DNA of 27,741 nt from a virus: the IMG/VR virus record IMGVR_UViG_3300036857_000308, positions 1 to 27,741 of that record; one strand, written 5' to 3'. The translations under genes were made by a program, and so were the position numbers. Positions 21,171 to 27,481 of the stretch are shown here, in pieces (positions within the stretch are counted from its first letter, which is position 1; each line of letters begins with the position of its first letter). The notes under the pieces were generated by a model, which saw only the letters and a list, made by a program, of their open reading frames with translations, did no database searches and was not told where the DNA came from.

Positions 21171-21812
21171 CTACTCGGCGAGTGTAGGAGGCGTAGCTAC
21201 GTCTGTAGCGGATTCTGCTACATCGCTGCTCAGGGCCGTAGTAGCGATGTTGCTACGCGTCTTGGAGAGGGCCACGGCCGGGACCGGGGAGCGGGCCTCC
21301 GACCATGCCTCCAAGTCGGCCCTGTGGACCCCGCGGTTGACGCGCTGCTCGGCGTCCCGGACAGAGGCGCGGATAGGGATGCGGCGGCGGGTGAGGGCGG
21401 CGGTCACGTCGGCCATGGTGCAGGCGGGGTCGAGGCCGGTGTCGTGGAGGTGGTTGAGGAGGGTTTTGAGGTGGACGCCGGGGGCGTCGCCGATGAGGTC
21501 GCGGACGATGCCCGGGAAGGGGTCTGCCGGCGGCTCCTCGGCGCCCTCCGGGGCGGTCTCCTCCTCTTTCCCGCCGGGCTCCTCGTCGGTGTTCTGCGGG
21601 GCGTGCATCCACGCGGCAATGCTCCAGGCGAGGAGCGCCCACACGATCCACGTCCGGTAGCGGGCGGCCGCGTACACGGCGACCAGGGCGCCCGCGGCCA
21701 CTGTCTTCCACCCGAACCGGCCGACGAGACGCAGCAGGAGTACGCGCGAGCCCGCGCCGAGCGGCCCCAGCAGGGCCAGCACGACGCGGACACGATCAGC
21801 GACGACCTTCAT
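21171..21812 (-). CDS. Spd-like membrane protein with cytoplasmic C-terminal domain (213 aa)
   Basis: The protein starts MKVVADRVRVVLALLGPLGA, overlapping the previous stop (ATGA). Two membrane helices lie at about residues 37-52 and 54-70 (KTVAAGALVAVYAAARYRTW, IVWALLAWSIAAWM). An acidic linker (about 72-97) and a folded helical domain follow (FPGIVRDLIGDAPGVHLKTL ... RRIPIRASVRDAEQRVNRGV). This pattern occurs in Streptomyces conjugative-element operons next to tra/spd genes. The last 25 codons hold several GTAGC/GCTAC dyads. A role in intramycelial spread is inferred from context. Confidence 0.7.
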   Translation of the reverse strand: MKVVADRVRVVLALLGPLGAGSRVLLLRLVGRFGWKTVAAGALVAVYAAARYRTWIVWALLAWSIAAWMHAPQNTDEEPGGKEEETAPEGAEEPPADPFPGIVRDLIGDAPGVHLKTLLNHLHDTGLDPACTMADVTAALTRRRIPIRASVRDAEQRVNRGVHRADLEAWSEARSPVPAVALSKTRSNIATTALSSDVAESATDVATPPTLAE

Positions 21813-22216
21813 CAGGACACCTGCTGCCCGAGGTTCGCGATGCTGACCGCGACGGTGCCCCACACCCCGCCCGCACCCGAGGCTGCGTACCAGAACACGA
21901 TCCCCAGGATCGCGACCTGCCTCGTCGTCAGACTCCTGAACAGGATGATGATCGCCAGGGTGAGGGCGATAGCGGGCATGGTGACGCCGGGCACGATGCC
22001 CTGCGCGGCCTTCAGCAGGGAGCCGACCAGGTCGGGCACGATTTTGAAGATGCCGCCGGCCGCGGCGTAGGCCGACCCGGCGAGCATGCCGCCGATCAGG
22101 CACGGCCACCAGCCGAGCGGCTTGACCTTGCCGCCGCCCTTGATGCCGACGAGGAGCAGGACGGTCATGGCGACGGCGAGCCCGACGATGCCGAGGTTGC
22201 CGAACACGCTGTTCAC
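21812..22216 (-). CDS. Spd-like integral membrane protein (134 aa)
   Basis: The frame starts at GTG 22216, reading MNSVFGNLGIVGLAVAMTVL. About four hydrophobic helices are visible (residues 6-24, 38-60, about 84-98, 104-128), including 'LTLAIIILFRSL' and 'GIVFWYAASGAGGVWG'. No catalytic motif. It fits the small multi-span proteins of Streptomyces spread operons. The stop overlaps the next gene, and only 11 bases separate it from the upstream gene. Confidence 0.65.
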   Translation of the reverse strand: MNSVFGNLGIVGLAVAMTVLLLVGIKGGGKVKPLGWWPCLIGGMLAGSAYAAAGGIFKIVPDLVGSLLKAAQGIVPGVTMPAIALTLAIIILFRSLTTRQVAILGIVFWYAASGAGGVWGTVAVSIANLGQQVS

Positions 22217-22227
22217 AGCGGTGATCC

Positions 22228-22773
22228 CTACTGGTTGGGGGCGTACAGGAGTACGCCGGTGACGATCGAGCAGATGGGGGTGGCGGTCATCCAGGCGACG
22301 GGCCACCACCAGTGGCGGGTGCGCCGGTACAGGGCGACTGCGGCGAGGGCGAGGGCGTAGCAGGTGATGGATTGCGGGTCGGCGTAACGGTCGGCCGCGA
22401 TCCATACGGTGACCTGCGTGGACCAGGTGACGATGCCGAGGCCCCAGCCGAAGCCTGCTGCGGTGCCGTGGTAGATGAGCCAGCGCAGACGGGGGCTGGT
22501 GCCGTCCCAGGCGTCGAGGAGCGACTGACGGGGGCTGGGCCTGTGGCTGGCGCGGCGAGTGCGGGCGGGCGTGGGCGGCGGGGTGTCGTCCTCGTCGTCC
22601 GGGGCTTCGCCATCCGGCTCGTCTGCGGGCTCGTCGCCGGCGTACAGGTCGTCCCACCAGTCGTCCGCATCCGGGGCGGGTGCGTCGGATGCGGGGGCCG
22701 GGTCGTCGGGTGCGTCGAGCAGCTTGTGCAGGCGAGCACGCACGGCCAGCTCGTCGGCGTCGGGTGCGGTCAT
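22228..22773 (-). CDS. Spd-like membrane protein with acidic N-terminus (181 aa)
   Basis: The protein starts MTAPDADELAVRARLHKLLD, overlapping the stop of the large Spd/GIY-YIG gene (ATGA). Residues 20-85 are Asp/Pro/Glu-rich and disordered, with a 'DDWWDDLYAGDEP' patch. A basic stretch (RTRRASHRPSPRQSLLDAWD) precedes three or four membrane segments (about 99-118, 121-131, 136-150, 157-178), one with 'HWWWPVAWMTATP'. The acidic tail plus small hydrophobic domain is typical of AICE transfer-operon proteins. Confidence 0.7.
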   Translation of the reverse strand: MTAPDADELAVRARLHKLLDAPDDPAPASDAPAPDADDWWDDLYAGDEPADEPDGEAPDDEDDTPPPTPARTRRASHRPSPRQSLLDAWDGTSPRLRWLIYHGTAAGFGWGLGIVTWSTQVTVWIAADRYADPQSITCYALALAAVALYRRTRHWWWPVAWMTATPICSIVTGVLLYAPNQ

Positions 22774-24134
22774 GCGTAGCCGTCCTTTGGCTGTCCGGGT
22801 CGTGCCTGCCTGGCCTCTCGCAGGTACCGCTTTGCGGTGGCAGGGCTGACGGCCAGGAGCTCAGCCACCTGAGCCGAGGTAATCCCTGGGTCCTGAGCCA
22901 CGAGCTCAGCCACGCGTGCCACGCTCTGAGCCCGCTGAGCCGACTGGGCATTCAGATGAGCCGAGAACCCAAAGGGGCGATCCCCGGGCTCAGCAGGTTG
23001 GGCCTGCGGCTCAGGCGCTGCGGCCTGCGGCGATGCGGGGGTGGACACCGGTGTGAGGGTCTGGGGCTCATCGAGTTGAGTGTGGAGCTCAGCGGCCGGT
23101 TGAGCCTCGGGCTCGGCTGGCTCAGCTGGCTGAGCCTCGGGCTCCCCCAGATACCGGGCGAGACTTCCCCGAAGCTCAAACCACTCAGTCTCGTCGACTC
23201 GAAGTTCGACGAAGCGGCGGTGCAGCGACCTCTCGTACTCCTGGTCGCCGTGCTCGACGCGAACCACGTCTTCGCGACGCAGCGACAGGGAGGTGATACG
23301 ACGTCGGAGATTCTGTGAGGTGCCGATCTTCAGACGGTTGCCGTTCCTCAGGAAGTACACAACGGGCGCGTGCGCTTCGCGGAACAGCGCCGAGACGTCC
23401 TCGACGACTTCGCCGGTGGGCCCTGCGGGACTGGTTGGCGGCTGTTGTTTGCGAGGAACACGGGTCAGCGCAGACGCGGGGGCGTCGCCCTGCTCGCCGA
23501 TCACTTCGATCGCCTGCTCGGCGCTCCGGTCGAACGACGTGCTGGAGGAACCCGGGGGCAGCGCGAGGGGGGTTCGCCGGCCGAGTTCGGCGCGCTTCTC
23601 CATCCGTTCGATGCTGATCTCGAAGTCGGCTTCGTCGCGGGCGAGGGTGACGCTGGCCTCGGCACGGATCTCGGCGATGCGGGCCTGCGCGCGGGCGTGG
23701 AGCATTCCGGTCTCGTGAGCGGTGTCCCGCATGAGGGTGTGGAGTTCGGCGCGCTGTTCCGGGGTGGGAGCGGCGGGGTCCTTCATCGCTTCGAGGGCGA
23801 ACGCCCACACGATCTTCCCGACGAGGACGACGAACGGCCCGGCGATCGCCTGCCCGTGGCCGCCGGCCTCGTTGCCGTGGATGACGAGGAGAAGGGCAAC
23901 TCCGGTGGCGATGAGCCAGCCTGCGGCGGTGGGGGCCCAGCGACGGCCGCCGAGGGTGACGCCTTTGTATTCGGCCCAGAGGACGGTGATCCAGCCGACG
24001 TCACCGGCGAAGGCGACGGAGAGGCCGAACTTGCCGGAGTGCATGAGGTCGGCGATGGCGTACCCGGACCAGGCCAGTGACAGCACGGCGAGGATCGCGG
24101 CGCCGTAGAGGATGGGCGGGCGTTCGGTCTTCAC
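22770..24134 (-). CDS. SpdB-like membrane protein fused to GIY-YIG (T5orf172-like) and HTH domains
   Basis: The protein has 454 residues from GTG 24134, after GGAGGAG. Residues 7-115 hold four membrane helices (YGAAILAVLSLAWSGYAIAD; VGWITVLWAEY; AGWLIATGVALLLVIHG; IAGPFVVLVGKIVWAFALEA), the DUF2637/SpdB type. Residues 123-190 are a charged coiled coil. Residues 258-328 resemble a GIY-YIG/T5orf172 domain: 'VVYFLRNGN' (GIY), 'LKIGTS' (YIG), R277-R279, 'E301..LH' and 'TEWFEL'. Residues 404-440 are an HTH (ARVAELVAQDPGITSAQVAE, LLAVSPATAKRYLREAR), usual at the end of Spd proteins. Spd proteins move plasmid DNA through septa of mycelium; the nuclease-like domain could handle that DNA. The 3' third has odd codon use (GCT for Ala). 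Confidence 0.75.
   Translation of the reverse strand: MKTERPPILYGAAILAVLSLAWSGYAIADLMHSGKFGLSVAFAGDVGWITVLWAEYKGVTLGGRRWAPTAAGWLIATGVALLLVIHGNEAGGHGQAIAGPFVVLVGKIVWAFALEAMKDPAAPTPEQRAELHTLMRDTAHETGMLHARAQARIAEIRAEASVTLARDEADFEISIERMEKRAELGRRTPLALPPGSSSTSFDRSAEQAIEVIGEQGDAPASALTRVPRKQQPPTSPAGPTGEVVEDVSALFREAHAPVVYFLRNGNRLKIGTSQNLRRRITSLSLRREDVVRVEHGDQEYERSLHRRFVELRVDETEWFELRGSLARYLGEPEAQPAEPAEPEAQPAAELHTQLDEPQTLTPVSTPASPQAAAPEPQAQPAEPGDRPFGFSAHLNAQSAQRAQSVARVAELVAQDPGITSAQVAELLAVSPATAKRYLREARQARPGQPKDGYA
22857..23180. repeat. Dense TGAGC/GCTCA array inside the Spd-like gene
   Basis: About 15 copies of TGAGC or its complement GCTCA occur in some 320 bases, for example within 22857-22911, at 22926-22939, 22954-22959, 22988-22993, 23009-23013, 23067, 23097-23105 and 23119-23135. 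Both orientations are about equally frequent. A chance expectation for a 5-mer on two strands is below one. The copies fall in several codon contexts and explain why about half the Ala codons here are GCT, normally rare at this GC content. Confidence 0.6.
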
Positions 24135-24213
24135 GGTGCTCCTCCGGGAGCGGGGGCCGGCCCCCGCGGACGGGGGGATGGGTGTACGCGGGGGCCGGCG
24201 GTTTGGGTGGCGG

Positions 24214-24423
24214 TTATCGGGTGGGGCGGTACCAGCCGCCGCGGCGGTCGTTGCGGCGGTCGCGGTCTTCCCAGGCTTGGCCTTGGGCGGCGGCACCTCG
24301 GATGCTTCGGCGGTGGCCGGTCCGGCGTTGCCGGGCGGCGGTCTGGCTGGCGGACTCGCGGCCGGCGTATTTCGTCTGCGCGCGTTCGCGGTCGTTGCCG
24401 AACAGTTTGTCGAGGAGGCCCAT
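24214..24423 (-). CDS. Small basic protein (69 aa) in transfer operon
   Basis: The frame reads MGLLDKLFGNDRERAQTKYA, 'GRESASQTAARQRRTGHRRS', then Arg/Gly/Gln-rich to 'DRRNDRRGGWYRPTR'. The N-terminal amphipathic 'MGLLDKLFG' may touch the membrane; the rest is disordered and positively charged. AGGAG precedes ATG. It lies between the SpdB-like gene and two very short genes in one leftward operon, and similar peptides occur in Streptomyces conjugative elements. Confidence 0.6.
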   Translation of the reverse strand: MGLLDKLFGNDRERAQTKYAGRESASQTAARQRRTGHRRSIRGAAAQGQAWEDRDRRNDRRGGWYRPTR

Positions 24424-24426
24424 CGG

Positions 24427-24576
24427 TCACTTCTCCTGGGGCTGTTCGTCGGCGGACGCGTAGAGGGCGGCTTCGACGAGGGCTTCGTGGACTTCGTCGG
24501 CTTTGATGTCGCCGTGGAGGATGGCGTTGTAGACGCCTTGGCTGGCGTCGTGCATGCGCTGCTCGAAGTCGCTCAT
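24427..24576 (-). CDS. Short acidic protein (49 aa)
   Basis: The frame reads MSDFEQRMHDASQGVYNAIL, then 'HGDIKADEVHEALVEAALYA' and 'SADEQPQEK'. It is a small all-helical acidic peptide. GAGGAC sits at correct distance from ATG, and the start overlaps the previous stop. No family recognised; operon position supports that it is real. Confidence 0.6.
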   Translation of the reverse strand: MSDFEQRMHDASQGVYNAILHGDIKADEVHEALVEAALYASADEQPQEK

Positions 24577-24740
24577 CGGCGGGTCCTCGCTTCTTGGGTG
24601 GCGAGGGTTTGGCGGACGTCGGCGCCGGCCGCGTACTCCTGCTGGCACGCCTCGACGGTGTCGGGGGTGGCGAGGATCCGGTTCGGTTGCGGCGCAAGCG
24701 TGGGGCTGGGCTGGCCAGCGGGTTGGTCGGTACGCTCCAT
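24573..24740 (-). CDS. Short protein (55 aa), first gene of the transfer operon
   Basis: The frame reads MERTDQPAGQPSPTLAPQPN, then 'RILATPDTVEACQQEYAAGA' and 'DVRQTLATQEARTRR'. A Pro/Gln-rich N-terminus precedes a helical end. AAGGAG lies 10 bases upstream of ATG and the stop overlaps the next start (ATGA). It opens the leftward operon, directly facing the divergent regulatory region. Confidence 0.55.
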   Translation of the reverse strand: MERTDQPAGQPSPTLAPQPNRILATPDTVEACQQEYAAGADVRQTLATQEARTRR

Positions 24741-24778
24741 GGCGGACCTGCTCCTTCGTCACGGTTGTGGGTGGGTCC

Positions 24779-24817
24779 GCCCCCGGCCCGGGATCGCCAA
24801 ATCAACGGACCGGGGGC
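24779..24817. terminator. Hairpin in the divergent regulatory gap
   Basis: GCCCCCGG (24779-24786) pairs with CCGGGGGC (24810-24817), followed by TTT on the + strand. It separates the leftward operon start from the palindromic operator and may insulate the two promoters or attenuate the leftward leader. Confidence 0.5.
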
Positions 24818-24852
24818 TTTGTGCGTAGTAGCGCGGGCTACTGGTAGGGACT

Positions 24853-24868
24853 TTACGGGATCCCGTAA
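24853..24868. promoter_or_regulatory. Perfect 16-bp palindrome, probable operator
   Basis: TTACGGGATCCCGTAA is a perfect palindrome overlapping a possible -10 box (TAAGCT, 24867-24872) of the rightward operon. Just upstream, AGTAGC and GCTACT form a second dyad (about 24827-24842). The HTH protein encoded at 24930, or an unseen repressor, could bind here and control both directions. Confidence 0.6.
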
Positions 24869-24929
24869 GCTAATGCCAGTGCCCGCCCGAAGAGAGGGCC
24901 CGGGTGTGAGCAACAAGGAGGTGCGGCAG

Positions 24930-25202
24930 GTGACAGATGCCCTGGACGCAGTGGACCGCATCGAGGACCCCGAAGAGCGGGTACGGGCTAGGAACCAGGT
25001 ACTGGCCGACCAGTTGAAGCGCAGCCAGCAGTGGACGCAGGAGCGTCGTGAACTGGTGTTGGCCATGCGCGCCGAGAAGATCACGTACCGCGAGATCGGC
25101 GAACGGCTGAACCTCTCGATCTCCACCGTGCAGGGGATCGTCGAGAACTACCGAGGATCCGGTAAGACCCGCAAGAAGGCCGCCCCAAAGGAGGAGTCGT
25201 GA
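24930..25202 (+). CDS. HTH regulator, sigma region 4-like (90 aa)
   Basis: The protein from GTG 24930 (AAGGAGG, 8-base spacing) reads MTDALDAVDRIEDPEERVRA, 'RNQVLADQLKRSQQWTQERR', then an HTH 'MRAEKITYREIGERLNLSIS' and 'TVQGIVENYRGSGKTRKK'. 'TYREIGERLNLSISTVQGIV' is a good two-helix recognition motif. Earlier in-frame starts (24873, 24906) lack such a ribosome site. The 'LDAVD.I.DPEER' opening is common in small regulators on Streptomyces plasmids. It probably acts at the palindrome just upstream. Coupled by GTGA to the next gene. Confidence 0.75.
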   Translation: MTDALDAVDRIEDPEERVRARNQVLADQLKRSQQWTQERRELVLAMRAEKITYREIGERLNLSISTVQGIVENYRGSGKTRKKAAPKEES

Positions 25203-25465
25203 AGATCGACCGGTTGCGGGTCGATGGCGAGCCCGTGCGCCGCTTCTACGTGATCGCGGAGGTGACGTTCGCCGACCGTGAGGCCGAGCCCCGCGACGAG
25301 TACGACCACAACTACTACGAGGACTCCGAGCTGCGGTCTGTCGCCGTCGACTGGATGCAGGACGGGATGAGCAGCCGGGATGACAGTCCTGCGGTGCGGT
25401 TCCGTGAGGTGCCGGAGGAGTGGCGGGAGCGGCTGGCTCGGGAGTCGGAGGCGCAGGATGGATGA
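25199..25465 (+). CDS. Hypothetical protein (88 aa)
   Basis: The frame starts at GTG 25199 with GGAGG four bases upstream, overlapping the regulator's stop. It reads MKIDRLRVDGEPVRRFYVIA, then 'EPRDEYDHNYYEDSELRSVA' and 'FREVPEEWRERLARESEAQD'. It is strongly acidic with a Tyr/Asp patch. No family recognised. The stop overlaps the DUF6221-type gene start by a few bases. Confidence 0.65.
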   Translation: MKIDRLRVDGEPVRRFYVIAEVTFADREAEPRDEYDHNYYEDSELRSVAVDWMQDGMSSRDDSPAVRFREVPEEWRERLARESEAQDG

Positions 25466-25820
25466 TCTTGCACGTTGGTTGACGGCCCAGCTCGACGAGG
25501 ATGAGCGGATCGCGCGCGCGGCTGGTGACAGCTTCGGCTTCGCGTGGACGGCAGACGGCGACGTAGTGAGCAGCGAGATCGACTACGTGAGCGTCGTTGA
25601 GGAGCCGGGCTCGCCGACCGAGTACATCGCGGAGCATGATCCGGCTCGGGCGCTGCGGGAGATCGACGCGAAGCGGGACCTGCTCCGCTTCGCCGAGGGG
25701 ATCCACGACCACCGCGAGACGTTCACGACTGGCGTCGCCTCCCGGCTGGAGGAGACGCTGCGCCTGTTCGCTCTGGCCTACGCCGACCGTGACGGCTATC
25801 AGGAGTCCTGGCGCCCTTAG
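25458..25820 (+). CDS. DUF6221-type protein (120 aa)
   Basis: The protein starts MDDLARWLTAQLDEDERIAR and includes 'AEHDPARALREIDAKRDLLR' and a C-terminal helix 'RLEETLRLFALAYADRDGYQ'. The opening 'DDL..WL.AQLDEDER.AR' and the 'HDPARALREI.AKR.LL' motif match a family common in Streptomyces plasmids and prophages that I recall as DUF6221; function unknown. It closes the three-gene operon and is followed by a strong terminator. Confidence 0.75.
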   Translation: MDDLARWLTAQLDEDERIARAAGDSFGFAWTADGDVVSSEIDYVSVVEEPGSPTEYIAEHDPARALREIDAKRDLLRFAEGIHDHRETFTTGVASRLEETLRLFALAYADRDGYQESWRP

Positions 25821-25837
25821 CCCCCACTCAGCAGCGT

Positions 25838-25865
25838 GGCCCCCGTCGACGGATCGGCGGGGGCC
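25838..25865 (+). terminator. Terminator of the regulator/DUF6221 operon
   Basis: GGCCCCCG (25838-25845) and CGGGGGCC (25858-25865) form a perfect 8-bp stem, followed by TT. It starts 17 bases after the stop at 25820. Confidence 0.8.
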
Positions 25866-25951
25866 TTCGCATGCAGCAGCACTGTCCGGCCGGCAGAGCA
25901 GGTGCGGCCGGCAGCGGTTCGAGGGTACGCGCGGCCACTGACAACACGCGT

Positions 25952-25994
25952 CCGCCCCGCGCCTGCCGGTCGGACGAGGGCAGGGGCGGGGCGG
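25952..25994 (-). terminator. Terminator of the right-edge leftward operon
   Basis: A 16-base arm at 25952-25967 pairs with 25979-25994 with one mismatch (CCGCCCC at one end with GGGGCGG at the other); the loop has 11 bases. It lies 72 bases past the stop at 26066. The rest of 25866-26065 holds no gene that I can support. Confidence 0.65.
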
Positions 25995-26065
25995 TCGGGG
26001 GCACTCACGCCAATGAGTTGCCCGTAGCCGGTTGGAGCCGTGCTGGGGTCAGGATGCCACGACGG

Positions 26066-26617
26066 TCAGGCTGGTTCGGTCTGTTCGGTGAGTTCGTCCA
26101 GCACGGCGCGCCACCGCTCCATGCGGTCGCCGGTGATCTGTCCTCCGGTGAGGATCTCGCGGAGGGTTGTGTCGGCGAGGGTGAGGCGTTGCCGGAGTTG
26201 CTGGAGGTGCCGGTCACGGACGCGGATCACGGCGTCGGCGAGGTGTTCGTAGCGGACGTTGCCGTCCTCGACGCATGACCGGATGGCGGCCTCGTACTGC
26301 TGCTTGAGCCATTCCGGGTCGGTGATCGTCGCGGGCTCGGGCTCGGGCTGGCCGGTCGCTTGGGTCGCTTGCGTGCGCATGGGGTCGGTGTCGAGGAGGG
26401 TGAGGAGGTAGCCGAGGCTGACGCCGAAGCCGGGCCCGTCTGTGCCGAGGGCGCGTTCGGCGTAGCCGCGGACCCGGTCGATGGCGGCCTCGGCGCGAAG
26501 GAGGCGCTTCTCCTGGCCCTCCAGGTGCGTGATGACCGTCTTGTCGTCCTCCAGCCGGCCGTAGAGGGCGTCGAGTTGGTCGCTGGTCAGGTCGGCCAGC
26601 GGAATGCGGTCGGTCAT
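26066..26617 (-). CDS. Hypothetical protein (183 aa), Streptomyces phage/plasmid type
   Basis: The protein from ATG 26617 (AGGAG, 8 bases) reads MTDRIPLADLTSDQLDALYG, then a coiled-coil 'LEGQEKRLLRAEAAIDRVRG'. A middle linker (QATQATGQPEPEPATI) and a second helical part (LKQQYEAAIRSCVEDGNVRY, LQQLRQRLTLADTTLREI) follow. The 'ipL.dlTSDqLDaLY.rL' opening recurs in Streptomyces phage proteins of unknown function. It overlaps the upstream gene by ATGA and is last in its operon. Confidence 0.7.
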   Translation of the reverse strand: MTDRIPLADLTSDQLDALYGRLEDDKTVITHLEGQEKRLLRAEAAIDRVRGYAERALGTDGPGFGVSLGYLLTLLDTDPMRTQATQATGQPEPEPATITDPEWLKQQYEAAIRSCVEDGNVRYEHLADAVIRVRDRHLQQLRQRLTLADTTLREILTGGQITGDRMERWRAVLDELTEQTEPA

Positions 26618-26772
26618 GCGGCTTTCTCCTGCTGGCTGGTGGTCTGGCGGGTGCGGTAGCGGTCGGTGCGGTGGGCGCAGCAGCATGCGGAGTCGGGTCC
26701 TCCGGTGGCGTCGCAGTGGGCGTCTCGGTCGGCTTGCTGGTCGGCTGCTTGGGCGCAGGTGCGACAGATCAT
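26614..26772 (-). CDS. Cys-rich small protein (52 aa)
   Basis: The frame reads MICRTCAQAADQQADRDAHC, then 'DATGGPDSACCCAHRTDRYR' and 'TRQTTSQQEKAA'. C3, C6, C20, C30-C32 and H34 could form one zinc site (CxxC, then HC, then CCC.H). AAGGAAG lies upstream. Start and stop overlap both neighbours. This type is widespread in Streptomyces phages; role unknown. Confidence 0.65.
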   Translation of the reverse strand: MICRTCAQAADQQADRDAHCDATGGPDSACCCAHRTDRYRTRQTTSQQEKAA

Positions 26773-26942
26773 CGGTTCTTCCTTCGTGTGGCGCGCTGCA
26801 TGGCGCGTCGGGTGGCCCGGTTCGGCTTCGGGTCGGGTGCGTCGTCGGCTATCACGGTCTCGGTGCGGACCAGCGTGGTCTGCCAGGTGACGCCCGGCTT
26901 GGGCGTGTGCTCGGCACGGGGCGTGGACGACGGGCCGGTCAC
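26769..26942 (-). CDS. Short basic protein (57 aa)
   Basis: The frame from GTG 26942 reads MTGPSSTPRAEHTPKPGVTW, 'QTTLVRTETVIADDAPDPKP' and 'NRATRRAMQRATRRKNR'. The basic 'NRATRRAMQRA.RR' end is frequent in phage proteins of actinomycetes. The GTG overlaps the stop of the nucleotidyltransferase-like gene, and its stop overlaps the next ATG, so it belongs to the coupled series. Confidence 0.6.
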   Translation of the reverse strand: MTGPSSTPRAEHTPKPGVTWQTTLVRTETVIADDAPDPKPNRATRRAMQRATRRKNR

Positions 26943-27328
26943 TGGCCGTTCCTGTCATGCAGGCCGAGAGCGTGACGCACCCCGGGGTACCGGTCGTTGG
27001 CGTAGGTCTGGCGCTGGATCTGGAAGTCGACGGGCAGGCCGGTGCGCTGCCGGGCGAGTTCGCTGATCGCGGCGCAGAGCAAGCTCCACAGTCCGTCGGG
27101 GAACTGGCCTGGCTCGACGGGCGGGAAGAGGTGGTCGAACTCGTCGTCGGGCAGGATCAGCCGGACGTCTACGTCCCGCCACTGCTTGCCGACGGCGGCG
27201 GTGCCGACCAGGTACGGGAGGTGACCGAAGGCGGCGTCGATCTCGCGGCCGAACGCGTTGAGGTGGAGGGCGGCGGGCATGCCGACGCCGATCATGGGGC
27301 GTGGGGTGTCGTGGGTGGGCGTGGTCAC
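26939..27328 (-). CDS. Minimal nucleotidyltransferase-like protein (129 aa)
   Basis: The protein from GTG 27328 (AGGAG, 5 bases) has the core of a polymerase-beta-type nucleotidyltransferase. 'PYLVGTAAVGKQWRDVDVRL' gives hG[ST] at 41-43 and DxD at D52/D54 nine residues on, and 'GLPVDFQIQ' supplies a third acidic residue, D101. Such minimal enzymes transfer AMP or other nucleotides to RNA or protein (MNT/HEPN systems, tRNA modification). No HEPN partner is seen next to it. Activity, if any, and its target are unknown. The longer upstream extension of the frame looks like a shadow of the 27325 gene. Confidence 0.6.
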   Translation of the reverse strand: MTTPTHDTPRPMIGVGMPAALHLNAFGREIDAAFGHLPYLVGTAAVGKQWRDVDVRLILPDDEFDHLFPPVEPGQFPDGLWSLLCAAISELARQRTGLPVDFQIQRQTYANDRYPGVRHALGLHDRNGQ

Positions 27329-27480
27329 AGGTACTCCTGGGTGGGTTTGATGGTGGTCATGGGGCGGCCGGTGGGTCCGTGGCGTTGCAGGTCGCGGGGT
27401 GTGTCGGGCTGGTCGTCCCAGTCGTCGGGTTCGTCGGCGGGGTCCCAGCGGATGCCGGGGAGTTCGTGAACGGTCCACAG
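27325..27480 (-). CDS. Short acidic protein with no ordinary start codon (about 51 aa)
   Basis: The frame reads LWTVHELPGIRWDPADEPDD, then 'WDDQPDTPRDLQRHGPTGRP' and 'MTTIKPTQEYL'. Composition and Trp/Asp pattern look like true protein, while the alternative frames here are Arg/His/Pro-rich shadows. No ATG, GTG or TTG lies in frame near the expected beginning; CTG 27480 is the first plausible codon. Alternatively the product arises from the upstream 27482 gene by a +1 shift at CCC C before its TGA. It couples to the nucleotidyltransferase-like gene through GTGA. Confidence 0.5.
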   Translation of the reverse strand: MWTVHELPGIRWDPADEPDDWDDQPDTPRDLQRHGPTGRPMTTIKPTQEYL

Positions 27481-27481
27481 G

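Noticed and set aside
20906-21812. Toxin-antitoxin pair among the small membrane proteins
   Set aside because: Sizes and helices fit spread-operon proteins; there is no antitoxin-like partner and the operon order matches conjugative elements.
1060-22810. GACCCGGA/TCCGGGTC 8-mers as TraB recognition (clt) sites
   Set aside because: Single copies are scattered (near 1072, 2110, 6712, 8532, 22795) with no cluster, about as expected for this base composition.
26614-26958. Longer frame for the Cys-rich gene extending to 26958
   Set aside because: The upstream part is an His/Arg-rich shadow of the 57-residue gene in the overlapping frame; ATG 26772 has a good ribosome site.
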